Shown here: piece after piece, positions 1 through 8,754 of the stretch | How positions within the stretch are numbered: position 1 is the first letter of the stretch | Layout of the letters: each line of letters begins with the position of its first letter | Assembly (NCBI RefSeq): GCF_002897375.1 | Contig: NZ_BFAG01000013.1 | Location: forward strand, 62,001-126,000 | DNA from: Deinococcus aerius | GTDB taxonomy: Bacteria > Deinococcota > Deinococci > Deinococcales > Deinococcaceae | DNA: 64,000 nucleotides | Direction: 5' to 3' | The notes under the pieces: model-generated | What the model was told of the DNA's origin: nothing | The model's input: only the letters and a program-made list of their open reading frames with translations | Database searches by the model: none | Position numbers and translations under genes: made by a program

Positions 1-805
1 CGTTGGTTGCAGGGTCGGGGCTGGCGACGGTCCTGGCCCACAACCAGGCAATAACCGTAGCTTCCTTCCCATCCGGCAGCTTGGCCTTGGGATACAGGTG
101 ACCGATGCGCCGCTCGGCTTCCTCCTTCATCCACTGGCCGTAGTACCGCACATCCTCCGCCAATCCCTGCGCACCCTTGTACGTCCCCCCCGTAATGCCT
201 TTGGCGGTGGGATGGACGGGTGGGCGACCGGCGAAGCGCGTTGGAATCTCAATGCTGGCCTTGCCAATCATGACAGCGACGGGGTTCAGGTCACTGCCGT
301 GCGCCTCCAGCCCCAGCCGCTGCGCTTCTAGGGGAATGGTGCAGCCACCGCTGAAGGGGTCGAGGACGGGCGGGGGATTGTTGCCCGTGCAGAGCCGAAT
401 GAGGTGGTTGGCCTTGGCAAGCACCTTCTCATTGGTGGTGTTCTCCCACTCCACCAGTTCCGCGATGAAGTCGAACAGGCGGTTGCGCGGAGTGTCCTCG
501 GCTGTGGCGAAGGTGCCAGGGCGACCCGGTGTACGTGGGCGCTTGGAGTCGTTACCGGGAGTCATGACCGTCAGCTCGCGGCAAGCCTGCACGAACTCCA
601 GTGGGGCCGCCGCGTCGTTCGGGTCATCCACCAGTTGTGCAAACAGGATGGCGCGGGCAGTGGCAAGCGGGCGACGTGCCCACCACAGGTGCAGGGTGCT
701 GGGATGGCCGTGCCGGATGCTCTTCTCACGAGCTGAAGCGGCGTTAATGGCGTCCAGCGGCAGGGCAACCTCGATGAGTTTACGGCGGGGGGTGGAGTTG
801 GTCAT
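1..805 (-). CDS. DUF1156 (COG1743-type) adenine-specific DNA methylase, 3' end outside window
   Basis: The minus frame is open from ATG at 805 to the window edge, giving 268 residues of the N-terminal part. It starts [20 protein letters not shown], has the family hallmark [18 protein letters not shown] (about 36-53), then the SAM-binding motif I DPFSGG at 149-154 followed by IPLEAQRLG and SDLNP. These are the features of DUF1156-containing N6-adenine methylases; the catalytic NPPY/DPPY motif would lie beyond the edge. In class 1 DISARM this type of methylase (drmMI) follows the SNF2 helicase drmD, and here the helicase lies upstream on the same strand, separated by two inverted genes. Likely role: host DNA modification in an anti-phage system. 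Family assignment is firm; system assignment is inference because drmA, drmB and drmC would be outside the window. Confidence 0.88.
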   Translation of the reverse strand, partial: MTNSTPRRKLIEVALPLDAINAASAREKSIRHGHPSTLHLWWARRPLATARAILFAQLVDDPNDAAAPLEFVQACRELTVMTPGNDSKRPRTPGRPGTFATAEDTPRNRLFDFIAELVEWENTTNEKVLAKANHLIRLCTGNNPPPVLDPFSGGCTIPLEAQRLGLEAHGSDLNPVAVMIGKASIEIPTRFAGRPPVHPTAKGITGGTYKGAQGLAEDVRYYGQWMKEEAERRIGHLYPKAKLPDGKEATVIAWLWARTVASPDPATN

Positions 806-999
806 CGGTGAATCGTCCCGCGTGATGTCATGACTGAACCAAAATAGATTAACCTTCCGTGAGAATTCCCATTACACGACACATGCTCCCGTTGGGCGGG
901 GTTTCCAGCCTCACGTCTGTGACATCGGGGTGAGATGGACTGTGGTGTACTCCGTCCAACGCCCCTTCCCCTTTCATATTTCCCAACAGGAGTGTCCTC

Positions 1000-1713
1000 A
1001 TGACTGCCGCGTCCGCATCTGAACAACCAGATTTTCAAAAGCTGTACCAGCAAGTCACTGCCTTGATGGACTTCGCCCGTCCTCTGGCTGACCGCCTGAT
1101 GGCTGCTGGTTCCCTGGAGGGCGCCCTTCAGGAAGGACAGCAGATGGCAGTCGAGGGGTTGATGCAACATGGACGGGCCTTTATGGCTCAGGTGGGAGTC
1201 GAAGTGGGGTTCGCCGGAATGGGGAGCCCGCCCGACGTGCGGGACGCAAGTAACGGCGCGGCGGTGAACGCGGCTCAGGCTGGTCAAGGTACGTCCTCAT
1301 TGAACCTGGGTGGGTTAGCAGGACTGGCCAACGCTGCGCCCGGAGTGATGTACGCGCGGATAGGCGTCGAGGGGATGCGGGTGGCCGCGGATTTCGCGCG
1401 GGATTACGTTGAAGTGGTTCAACGCGAAACAACGAAACGGCACGACATCACGGCACAGCGTGACATCCGGGTTCGAGAACTGGAGCTGGTGCGGGAGACT
1501 CTGGAGCAGTACTTGAAGGCCACGTTCGACGAACGCCGCAGCAATTTCCAGGAGCTGTTCAAGCGGCTGGATGTCGCGCAGGGTCAGGGGGACGTGCAGG
1601 GGATGCAGATGGTCCTGGCAGGGATTCTGGACCTGGCGAAGTCCAGCCCGTTCAAGGACCTGGCCACGTTCAAACGGAACCTGGACAACCCGGATTTCGT
1701 GCTGGAGCTGTAA
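1000..1713 (+). CDS. Unknown conserved-looking coiled-coil protein, first gene of a two-gene cassette
   Basis: 237 residues. A clear ribosome binding site (AACAGGAG at about 985-992) lies 7 nt before the ATG. No signal peptide. The N-terminal half is helical with a Gly/Ala-rich middle (about 65-130); residues about 137-192 are charged and heptad-like (RETTKRHDITAQRDIRVREL, then a FDERR segment), predicting a coiled coil; the end has a KSSPFKDLATF motif. I do not recognise a named domain. The next gene starts 52 nt downstream on the same strand and encodes a membrane protein with its own coils, so the two probably act together. Both are inverted between the methylase and helicase genes, which makes a defence accessory, immunity or effector role possible, but function is unknown. 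Confidence 0.8.
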   Translation: MTAASASEQPDFQKLYQQVTALMDFARPLADRLMAAGSLEGALQEGQQMAVEGLMQHGRAFMAQVGVEVGFAGMGSPPDVRDASNGAAVNAAQAGQGTSSLNLGGLAGLANAAPGVMYARIGVEGMRVAADFARDYVEVVQRETTKRHDITAQRDIRVRELELVRETLEQYLKATFDERRSNFQELFKRLDVAQGQGDVQGMQMVLAGILDLAKSSPFKDLATFKRNLDNPDFVLEL

Positions 1714-1765
1714 GCGCATACACCGAAGAGTTCCGAACCAAATAGTTGATGTCAAAGGAGAAAAG

Positions 1766-2725
1766 ATGCCGATACCACTGGTCATCATTGGGATTGCTGC
1801 CGCTGGCGCGATAAAGAAGGGGATTGACGCTGGCGGGCTGTTGATGCGCGCTTCGGAACTTCAGAAGGAGACCAACGAGCGCAAAGGGAAGGCCGAGGGC
1901 AAGTTTGAGGACCACCTCCAGGCCGTGCGCCATGATGCCCTGGCCCTTGAAGAGCAGAAGCACGCCGTCATGGCAGGCACGATGGCGCGCTTCGTCGAGC
2001 TGTGGGAGCGCCAGAAGAAGCGGGCTAATGTCTCGGACAAGGACTTCACGGTACGCCTGAACATCTCAGCGGAGAAGCTGGAGGAATTTCGGGGTATCGG
2101 CGTGAAGAGCTTGGAAATTGCAGGCGGTCTGGCCTCAGCCACGGCGGCGGGCGTGGGAACAGGGGCGACCGTCATTTCGGCGGTGAGTGCCTTCGGTGTC
2201 GCCAGTACAGGTACAGCCATCAGTGGCTTGAGTGGCGCGGCAGCCAACAGTGCCCTGCTGGCCTGGCTGGGTGGGGGAAGCCTGGCTGCCGGGGGTGGGG
2301 GCATGGCCCTGGGCACCATCGTCGCTGGCGGATTGTTTGTCGCACCCGCCGCGCTGGTGGGAAGCTTCATCGCGGCAAAGAAAGGGCAGGAGGCGTTGAC
2401 CGCTGCGACGGAGTACCAGGCAAAGGTCGATGTGTACATCGCCGAATTGCAGGGGAAACAGACGCACCTCACAGCCATCCAGGAGCGCATGACTGAAGTT
2501 TCGGACCTCATCACGGCCCTGGTGCAGCGTCTGCGGAACGCCCTAACCCTCTGCGAGAGGGACGAGGCGCGTATGGAAGGCAACGTCCGTCTAGAAAACT
2601 TCTACGCGGCAGCAACGCTGGCGAAAACCCTGTCCGAGTTGCTGAGCGTACCCATCATTGATGAGCACATCCAGGCGGCGGCGGCGTCACAAGCGGTGGT
2701 GGCCCAGGCATACGGGTCCCTCTGA
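1766..2725 (+). CDS. Unknown glycine-zipper membrane protein, second gene of cassette
   Basis: 319 residues from ATG 1766, chosen because AAAGGAG at 1754-1760 precedes it with 5-nt spacing; the frame is open further upstream but that part overlaps the previous gene. Layout: short hydrophobic N-terminus (LVIIGIAAAGAI, 5-16), a charged helical stretch (30-110), a long Gly/Ala/Ser-rich hydrophobic block at about 114-204 (includes LLAWLGGGSLAAGGGGMALG), then a second charged helical stretch (about 205-270). A coil, hydrophobic Gly-rich hairpin, coil layout is seen in membrane-inserting proteins such as alpha-helical pore formers, but also in harmless membrane scaffolds. Partner is the 237-aa gene just upstream. 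No family name assigned; pore formation is a hypothesis only. Confidence 0.8.
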   Translation: MPIPLVIIGIAAAGAIKKGIDAGGLLMRASELQKETNERKGKAEGKFEDHLQAVRHDALALEEQKHAVMAGTMARFVELWERQKKRANVSDKDFTVRLNISAEKLEEFRGIGVKSLEIAGGLASATAAGVGTGATVISAVSAFGVASTGTAISGLSGAAANSALLAWLGGGSLAAGGGGMALGTIVAGGLFVAPAALVGSFIAAKKGQEALTAATEYQAKVDVYIAELQGKQTHLTAIQERMTEVSDLITALVQRLRNALTLCERDEARMEGNVRLENFYAAATLAKTLSELLSVPIIDEHIQAAAASQAVVAQAYGSL

Positions 2726-2778
2726 ACGTCCAGAGAGGTCACAGGGCAACACTTCCTCTCCTGTGTATTCGTCTTAAC

Positions 2779-2811
2779 CCCGGTATTCGCGCGCACGAAT
2801 ACTGGGTGTTT
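2779..2811. terminator. Bidirectional terminator-like hairpin between convergent genes
   Basis: Arms 2779-2789 (CCCGGTATTCG) and 2796-2806 (CGAATACTGGG) pair over 11 positions with one G-T wobble, loop 6 nt, followed on the plus strand by TGTTTT. It lies between the 3' end of the membrane-protein gene (plus) and the 3' end of the helicase gene (minus), the right place for a shared terminator. Confidence 0.6.
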
Positions 2812-2822
2812 TGCGAATAGGG

Positions 2823-5800
2823 TCAATGGGCTTCCCGCGCCAACGCCGTCAACTCGCCCAGGTGAAACACCGCCGCGACCTCGGCGAACCCCGGCTCATT
2901 GAAGGAGTAGCCGCTCAGGTAGCGAGGGGCACGGGCTCCATCCGGCGTCACTTCCACCAGGGCGAGGCGGAATTGCTCCGGGGCGTTGCGGCTCGCCAGA
3001 ATCTCGTTGCGGGTCAGGGTCACTGTGTCCGCCTCATACCACCGCCCCTTGACCTCAATGAAATACAGGCGTCCCGTGCCGGGGTCCTTGCTCTCGATGT
3101 CATACCCTAGTCCTCGTTGGGCGCTCACATCACGGGGCTCCCGTCCCAGGGTGCGCTCAGCCTGCATCACGGCGTTCATAGCCGCCCGCTCGACTTCAGC
3201 ACGGGCCGCAGTGTCCACACTGGGCCTCGTGGTCGGACCCCCTGAGACCAGGGCTTCCGGGATGACGAGCGCCATGCCCAGAACTTCGGGCACCCCCGCG
3301 CTGATGGTCCGCTCCCGGTTCAGCTCATCCATACGGCGCTCCAGCCGCTCGGCGAGGTCGGCGGCTCGCTCACTGGCCTTCTGGCTGTTCACGCGCGGGG
3401 TCCTCCCCTCCCGCTCCTGCGCCCTGAACTCACGTGCCCGACCGTCCCAGTAGTTGATTTCCCGCATCAACCGGGAGCGGACCTCCCGCTCCACCTTCTC
3501 GATAGTTTCCAGCCGTGCCGCCCGGACCTCCTGGACATGTTGCGGGGCCAGGTGAAGCGCCGCGTAAGTCCGCACCAGGGACTCCACGTCCTGCCCGAGC
3601 CACGCCGCCCGGGTGAAGGACCGGGCTTGCCTCTCCTCGTCGGCGGTCGGGGCACGGTACTCCAGGTGGGGGGCGAGACCGGCATCCTGCGCCGTGCGGT
3701 CTGGTCCCAGTTCGACGAACTGGAGCCTGCGGCTGACCACCGTGTACGTCTGCCCCCGGCTGGGGCGGTTGTCGCGGACCTCCTGTCCCACGTAGGCGAG
3801 CAACCGGGGCGTCGGCGTGCGGTTCTGCGGGTCTATCAGGATGCTTCCCTGCTTGAGCACCGCCTGGTTCTGCCCCAACGTCAGCGCGATGACGGCATCC
3901 AGCAGGGGGTGACCCGGGCAGAGGAACGCCGCCTCGGGGTGAGTGCTGCGTACCATATGCTTGTCGAAGGTCACGCGCACGTACTGCCGGTTCACGGGCT
4001 GGCCGGGGTTGAGCTCCCTGGCCTTGTCTCGCACCCGGGCGGGAACGTGCCGAAGCTCGAAGCGCCCCTCCTCCCTGGGCGTCACGCTGCCCCCCAGGTC
4101 CCGGAAGGCGTCGAGGAAGAACGCCTGGATGAAGTGGGGCTGGAGTTTCCGGGCCTCGGCCCTCTCCATGTCATCCCGGATGCGGTTCACCTCGCTGGTG
4201 TCCATGCGGGTCTGCCCCAGCGCCCGGGTCTCCAGCAGTTTGCGGAGGGCGGCGGTGTCCACCGCTCCCGCCACGGCCTCGTACAGCTCAGCGCGGACAT
4301 CGGGGCGGTCACCGTAGCGCACGGCCTTCATCAGCAGTTCGCGCAGGGGCTGGCCCTCGAAGAGCTGCCCGAGCACGTCGAAGACCTGCCCGCCCAGGGT
4401 GCGGGATTGGGCCTCCAGTTTGTTCAGCAGCGCGGCGTACACGTCCCCTTCCCGGGTGTTGGCGGCGAGCAGGTTCCACAGGAAGCAGACCTCCTCCTGC
4501 CCGATGCGGTGGATGCGACCGAACCGCTGCTCCAGCCGGTTGGGGTTCCAGGGCAGGTCGTAGTTGACCATCAGGTTCGCCGTCTGGAGGTTCAGCCCCT
4601 CCCCCGCCGCGTCGTTGGCAATCAGGATTTTCAGGTCGTTCCCGTAGTTGAACCGCTCCACGATGGCCCGTCGCTGGTCCCGGCTCACCGCACCGTGGAT
4701 GACCTCCACCGCCTCCCCCTGCCCGAGCAGGGTGCGGATGCGGGTCGCCAGGTAGTTCAGGGTGTCCCGCGCCTCGCTGAAAATAATCATCTTGCGCCGG
4801 GTGCCGTCCGCCCGGAACATCTGCGGCGACTCCAGAACCCCGGCGAGTTCACGCCACTTCGTGTCCTCCTTGCTGTTGCGCAGGCGCAGAGCCTGGGCTT
4901 CCAGCTCGGTCAGGGCGTCTATCTCGGCGCGAAGTTCCTGGACGGTCTGAGCACTGGTGGCGTGGTCCACGACCTGCTGTTCCAACTCGCTGGCCTCGGC
5001 GTCGTTGAGGTCGTCGAAGTCGTCCCAGTCGTCGGGGCTCGGCATGGCCTGGGTGGTCTCGTCCCGCAGGCGGGCTTCCAGCCGCTCGTGGCGGCGGCGC
5101 AACGACTGGTAAATCGCTTCCGGGCTGCTGGCGAGGCGGCGTTGCAGAGTCTGCAAGGCGAAGCCCACGTTGACCTTGCGGCTCTCGTCCAGCCGGTCGG
5201 CCCGGTTCATCTCGTTGCGGACGTAGGTGGTCACGTCGTCGTACAGCGCCTGTTCGCGCGCGGACAGGGCGTAGGCCACCGTCTCGGAGACGCGCCGGGG
5301 AAAGAGCTTGCGCCCGTCGAAGCGCCGCAGGTCTTCCTTCACCATCCGGCGCATGAGGTCACCCGCCTCCACCCGCCCGGAGTGGTGCCCCTCAAAACGG
5401 TCAGCGTCGAGCAGGCCCATGAAGACGGCGAAATCATCATCCTTGCCGTTGTGGGGTGTGGCGGTCATCAGCAGGAAGTGACGCGTCCGGGCCGACAGTT
5501 CCCGGCCCAGCAGAAACCGCTTGGTGTACTTGACTTCCCTCCCCTGGGCCTGGGCGCTCATTCGGTGGGCCTCGTCCACCACAATCAGGTCCCACTCGTG
5601 GCCCGCCAGCCGGTCTTGCAGGTCGGTGTTGCGGCTAAGCATGTCCATCCGGGCAATCCAGAAGGGCGACTCGCCGAAGGGGTCCGCAATCCGGTTCGCC
5701 GTGATGCGGTCGCGGGAGAGGAGGTCGAAGTGCAGGTCGAACTTGGTGGCCAACTCATCCTGCCATTGCTCCACCAGTCCCCCCGGTGCGACGATGAGGC

Positions 5801-6263
5801 AACGGTCCAGTTCCCCCCGCACCATCAGTTCCTTGATGAGCAGTCCGGCCATGACAGTCTTCCCCGCCCCGGGGTCATCCGCCAGCAGGAACCGCAGCGG
5901 CTGACGATTCAGCATCTCGCCGTACACCGCCGTGATTTGGTGCGGGAGGGGCAACACCTGCGAGGTGTGAATGGCCAGGTAGGGGTCGAACAGGTGGGCC
6001 AGTTCAATGCGCAGGGCTTCCGAGACGAGCCGCAGGCGGCTGGCGTCCCCATCGAAGCGGTACGCCGCTTGCGGCACGACCACCTCGCACCCCCGCAGGT
6101 CATCCGGGTACACCAGCCGTTCGGAGAGCTGACCCCGCGCATCCTTGAGGACCAGCGTGGCGATGTCAGTGGTCACGGGGGTGACACTCAGCACCTGTGC
6201 GACCTGCTCCGCGATGAGGCCACGCACATAGGTGCCGGGAACGAGGTCGGAGAGCTGGAGCAC
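2823..6263 (-). CDS. SNF2-like DEAD/DEAH helicase with DUF3883-type C-terminus (DrmD-like)
   Basis: 1146 residues with a GTG start. Walker A DDPGAGKT at 129-136, VVDEAHR (DEAH 230-233), motif III region LMTATPHNGK, and a C-terminal helicase half with IANDAAGEGLNLQ and NRLEQRFGRIHRIGQ. Near the C-terminus GLGYDIESKDPGTGRLYFIE and VKGRW match DUF3883, a nuclease-like domain common in defence helicases. The protein uses ATP to translocate on DNA. With the DUF1156 methylase downstream on the same strand, the order fits class 1 DISARM (drmD then drmMI). No ribosome binding site is seen; a TAAAAT box 6 nt upstream of the GTG suggests a leaderless transcript. Two genes inverted between helicase and methylase interrupt the usual operon. 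Helicase identity is certain; DISARM membership is likely but unproven here. Confidence 0.88.
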   Translation of the reverse strand: MLQLSDLVPGTYVRGLIAEQVAQVLSVTPVTTDIATLVLKDARGQLSERLVYPDDLRGCEVVVPQAAYRFDGDASRLRLVSEALRIELAHLFDPYLAIHTSQVLPLPHQITAVYGEMLNRQPLRFLLADDPGAGKTVMAGLLIKELMVRGELDRCLIVAPGGLVEQWQDELATKFDLHFDLLSRDRITANRIADPFGESPFWIARMDMLSRNTDLQDRLAGHEWDLIVVDEAHRMSAQAQGREVKYTKRFLLGRELSARTRHFLLMTATPHNGKDDDFAVFMGLLDADRFEGHHSGRVEAGDLMRRMVKEDLRRFDGRKLFPRRVSETVAYALSAREQALYDDVTTYVRNEMNRADRLDESRKVNVGFALQTLQRRLASSPEAIYQSLRRRHERLEARLRDETTQAMPSPDDWDDFDDLNDAEASELEQQVVDHATSAQTVQELRAEIDALTELEAQALRLRNSKEDTKWRELAGVLESPQMFRADGTRRKMIIFSEARDTLNYLATRIRTLLGQGEAVEVIHGAVSRDQRRAIVERFNYGNDLKILIANDAAGEGLNLQTANLMVNYDLPWNPNRLEQRFGRIHRIGQEEVCFLWNLLAANTREGDVYAALLNKLEAQSRTLGGQVFDVLGQLFEGQPLRELLMKAVRYGDRPDVRAELYEAVAGAVDTAALRKLLETRALGQTRMDTSEVNRIRDDMERAEARKLQPHFIQAFFLDAFRDLGGSVTPREEGRFELRHVPARVRDKARELNPGQPVNRQYVRVTFDKHMVRSTHPEAAFLCPGHPLLDAVIALTLGQNQAVLKQGSILIDPQNRTPTPRLLAYVGQEVRDNRPSRGQTYTVVSRRLQFVELGPDRTAQDAGLAPHLEYRAPTADEERQARSFTRAAWLGQDVESLVRTYAALHLAPQHVQEVRAARLETIEKVEREVRSRLMREINYWDGRAREFRAQEREGRTPRVNSQKASERAADLAERLERRMDELNRERTISAGVPEVLGMALVIPEALVSGGPTTRPSVDTAARAEVERAAMNAVMQAERTLGREPRDVSAQRGLGYDIESKDPGTGRLYFIEVKGRWYEADTVTLTRNEILASRNAPEQFRLALVEVTPDGARAPRYLSGYSFNEPGFAEVAAVFHLGELTALAREAH

Positions 6264-6269
6264 AGCGTG

Positions 6270-6275
6270 ATTTTA
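6270..6275 (-). promoter_or_regulatory. -10 box of helicase gene, leaderless arrangement
   Basis: TAAAAT on the minus strand lies 6 nt before the GTG start of the helicase gene, with no Shine-Dalgarno between. This spacing places transcription start at or next to the start codon. No convincing -35 element was found. Confidence 0.45.
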
Positions 6276-7416
6276 GAGTCCTGGTGCAGTTTGAGCTTGC
6301 TGAAATGGGGGAATGCGAGACACCTCTGCCGCCGAGGGGCTGAGACGGTGAAGGGTCGTCAGCAAGTATTCGCCGGACATCGCCCTGCTCGTCCTCTCGT
6401 TCGCTCTGGGGCCAGTACAGGGGAAGTCGCGTCCCTGACGCCGTCCCCTGTGGATTGGGAACGGGATGTTGCGAAGGTGGGAGACGGCAAGGTGGGCGTG
6501 CGCTTTGTCTCCGGGGAACAAAAGACGCTTCGGGTGCGCGGGTGGTACTCACACACGAGAGGAAGGACAGCACTTCGTCCTCTTCCCGCGAGCCCATGCA
6601 CGCGCGGCAGATACACCAACTCATCGGCTTGAGCTCAGCCTCCCCTCCCCCAGTCGTGAGCGGTCAATCGTCAGTCTGTCCAGAAACGCCGAACGACCTA
6701 GAGCGTTCAAAGTCGTCGGGAAAATGGGCTGCCCAAATAAATTTGAGCGGCGGAAATTTCATCAGAAAGTATCTCGTCGGGCGGTTGAGGGACGGGGGTA
6801 ACTTTCGCAGGTCTTCTCGTGGCTCTCAGGCGAGACGACGACCCACTTCATTTTTAGTAACTCAGAGAAATATGGGAGGCGCACTTTCTAGTTTAAAAAC
6901 GACAGGGGTTTTTTCTTTATCATGGGCGGTACGTGTATGGAATGAGTGGATTGACAAATGGGGCGAGTCAAACTAGCATTCCTCCCATGAAGGAACGCAC
7001 ACTCACGCATGAGCATCAAACCGATGATTGAAATATAGTCGTTTCTCCGAAATAACTTCAACAGAGTGAGCCTGCCGGTGGCACTGGCAACAGCAGTGAA
7101 ACTCCGATAGGCGGAGGAAGTTTCGACTTGCCTATTGACAATGGATTGACTAGAGGAAAAGAGGGAGATGAGTATGACCTTGCGCAGGAAGAGGCGCGAA
7201 AAAACATCAAAGATAACTGCCAGACCCAAGGCTGTAGCAGACAACACAAGCGATAAAAATTCCACAACCCTGCCACTCATCTGAGCAGGAAGGGAATGTT
7301 TTCGGAAAGACTTACGAACAGCTTCTCATCTGTTTTTCTGGGGCAGGGAGCGAATAAGCACAATTCCCTTTCCAAAACTCGGAAAGCCGTGGGAGCTAAT
7401 AGGAGGAATAAAGAGT
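6276..7416. other. Long stretch without a convincing gene, AT-richer from about 6700
   Basis: About 1.1 kb between the helicase promoter and the polymerase-like gene. From about 6700 base composition drops below the chromosomal level. Open frames exist, but none has a ribosome binding site with protein-like composition. Visible structure: AAAAAC/GTTTTT hairpin at 6895-6913, and CTTTCC/GGAAAG hairpin at 7368-7386 just upstream of the next gene's ribosome binding site. A frame at about 7063-7257 on the plus strand reads like a protein end (PIGGGSFDLPIDNGLTRG) but has an upstream stop and no start, so it may be a gene remnant. Possible contents are a 5' leader, an RNA gene or a replication origin; none is demonstrated. 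Confidence 0.4.
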
Positions 7417-8754
7417 ATGAAGGCACGAGGAGCAACAGTGATACAGAAGCAGATGAGAGAGCACATACTGGACCTGTACCCGGGGTTGGGATTGGACCCG
7501 GATTACATGAAGTTCTTCCATTGGATGTACTTCGGAACAGTACAACTACCCGAGGAGCGGAGGGTAATCTACTACGAATATATTTGCAGACTGCTCGGCA
7601 AAACATCCTCCAACTTCTCAGTATTCAAGTTTCTGGAACGTTTTCAGGAAGATGTCTATGTGGAATTGGATGTAGCGGAGTACAAGAAGGGGGAGAAGGC
7701 GAGAACAATACTTCCTCCGCAGGATGGATTTTTGATAAATCTCATACTGGAGGAACTGTGTGTTCCAATAGAAAATAAGCGTTCCCCCGTCTACTTCACG
7801 GACGGTAGACCTTTTTTACCTGCCAGACATTACAAGATGCTGGAAGGAGAATACAAAGACTACTATGGAGCAATGCAGAGGGGAAGCATCATTCACGATT
7901 ATTTCTCAAACCATCGTTCTTCTTACTATAAGAAATATATTCACCAGATTCCCCCTATTATCCTATCCATAAATAATGGAGACATTCTGGGAGATAAGCA
8001 GATACAGGCACTACTCTCCCTTGATTCTCTCAGCACAAACATTCTTCCATTCTATAGAACCACCGATTCCTATAAAAGAATATTTGCCGAGGGATTCAGC
8101 TTCCAGAATATAAAACGCGAGTATCGCAGACGTATTCTATACGATACGATAGAGGTGGATTTATCGTCGGCTCAACTTTCCATTGCTGCTCACCTGTGGA
8201 AAGTTAAGCCCCTCCTTGATTTATTACACTCGCCAGAATCAATCTGGAAGGCGCTTCACCACTCCTTGGCGAAGGAGTTTTCCGAGACAACCAAGGCACA
8301 GATGAAAACGGCAGTCTATGCGGTTACCTTTGGCGGCGGCGAGAATACCATACTGGAGTCCCTGGAGAGTTTTTCGACGAAGGAAAAGGAGGAGTTTTTG
8401 AAACTTCCCCCAATCCACGCACTCAGGCGGGCACAGACGAGAGAGCTGAAGAAAATAAGTAACGCTGGCGGAGCCATGTCAGCACAGGGCATATGGATAC
8501 CAAGAACGAACGCTCCCCAGAGCGTCTTGGTAAAAGCGATGCAGTCGTATGAACGGCTGCTCATAGAAGAAGTCTATAAGGTAGCACTGGACTCTCATAG
8601 AGATGTGCGAATACTCAGCCACGAACACGACGGCGTAAGCCTGAAGGTATTGAAGAGTGATAGGGTTAGGTCAACATTAAAGCGTATGCAGAAGGCCGTT
8701 CGGCTCAAGGCCAAGGAACTGAAGGTCGAAGTAGCGCTGGAAGTCAAACAATGA
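7417..8754 (+). CDS. Stand-alone family A / T7-like palm-domain nucleic acid polymerase, uncharacterised
   Basis: 445 residues; AGGAGGA at about 7401-7407 supports the ATG. The C-terminal half carries the three palm motifs of the Pol I/T7 RNA polymerase superfamily: motif A IEVDLSSAQLSIAAHLW with D248; motif B MKTAVYAVTFGGGEN with K297, Y301, F305, G306 in the invariant K+4/+8/+9 spacing; motif C LSHEHDGVSL with H404-D405. Departures from bacterial Pol I: the steric-gate Glu of motif A is Gln253, motif C is HDG not HDE, and motif B has Tyr then Phe. No 3'-5' or 5'-3' exonuclease domain; residues 1-200 match nothing I know. Composition is AT-richer than neighbours, suggesting transfer. The gene stands alone between long non-coding stretches. 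Likely role: replication of a plasmid or integrative element, or a defence polymerase; template and product type unknown. Confidence 0.75.
   Translation: MKARGATVIQKQMREHILDLYPGLGLDPDYMKFFHWMYFGTVQLPEERRVIYYEYICRLLGKTSSNFSVFKFLERFQEDVYVELDVAEYKKGEKARTILPPQDGFLINLILEELCVPIENKRSPVYFTDGRPFLPARHYKMLEGEYKDYYGAMQRGSIIHDYFSNHRSSYYKKYIHQIPPIILSINNGDILGDKQIQALLSLDSLSTNILPFYRTTDSYKRIFAEGFSFQNIKREYRRRILYDTIEVDLSSAQLSIAAHLWKVKPLLDLLHSPESIWKALHHSLAKEFSETTKAQMKTAVYAVTFGGGENTILESLESFSTKEKEEFLKLPPIHALRRAQTRELKKISNAGGAMSAQGIWIPRTNAPQSVLVKAMQSYERLLIEEVYKVALDSHRDVRILSHEHDGVSLKVLKSDRVRSTLKRMQKAVRLKAKELKVEVALEVKQ

Noticed and set aside
1571..1765. Upstream extension of the glycine-zipper membrane protein
   Set aside because: Overlaps the previous gene in another frame, while ATG 1766 has a strong ribosome binding site.
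3537..6632. Very long plus-strand open frame antisense to the helicase
   Set aside because: It mirrors the codon bias of the minus-strand helicase, has no ribosome binding site, and its translation has no domain structure.
6888..7280. 130-codon minus-strand frame with a hydrophobic start
   Set aside because: No ribosome binding site, composition turns random after the first 40 residues.
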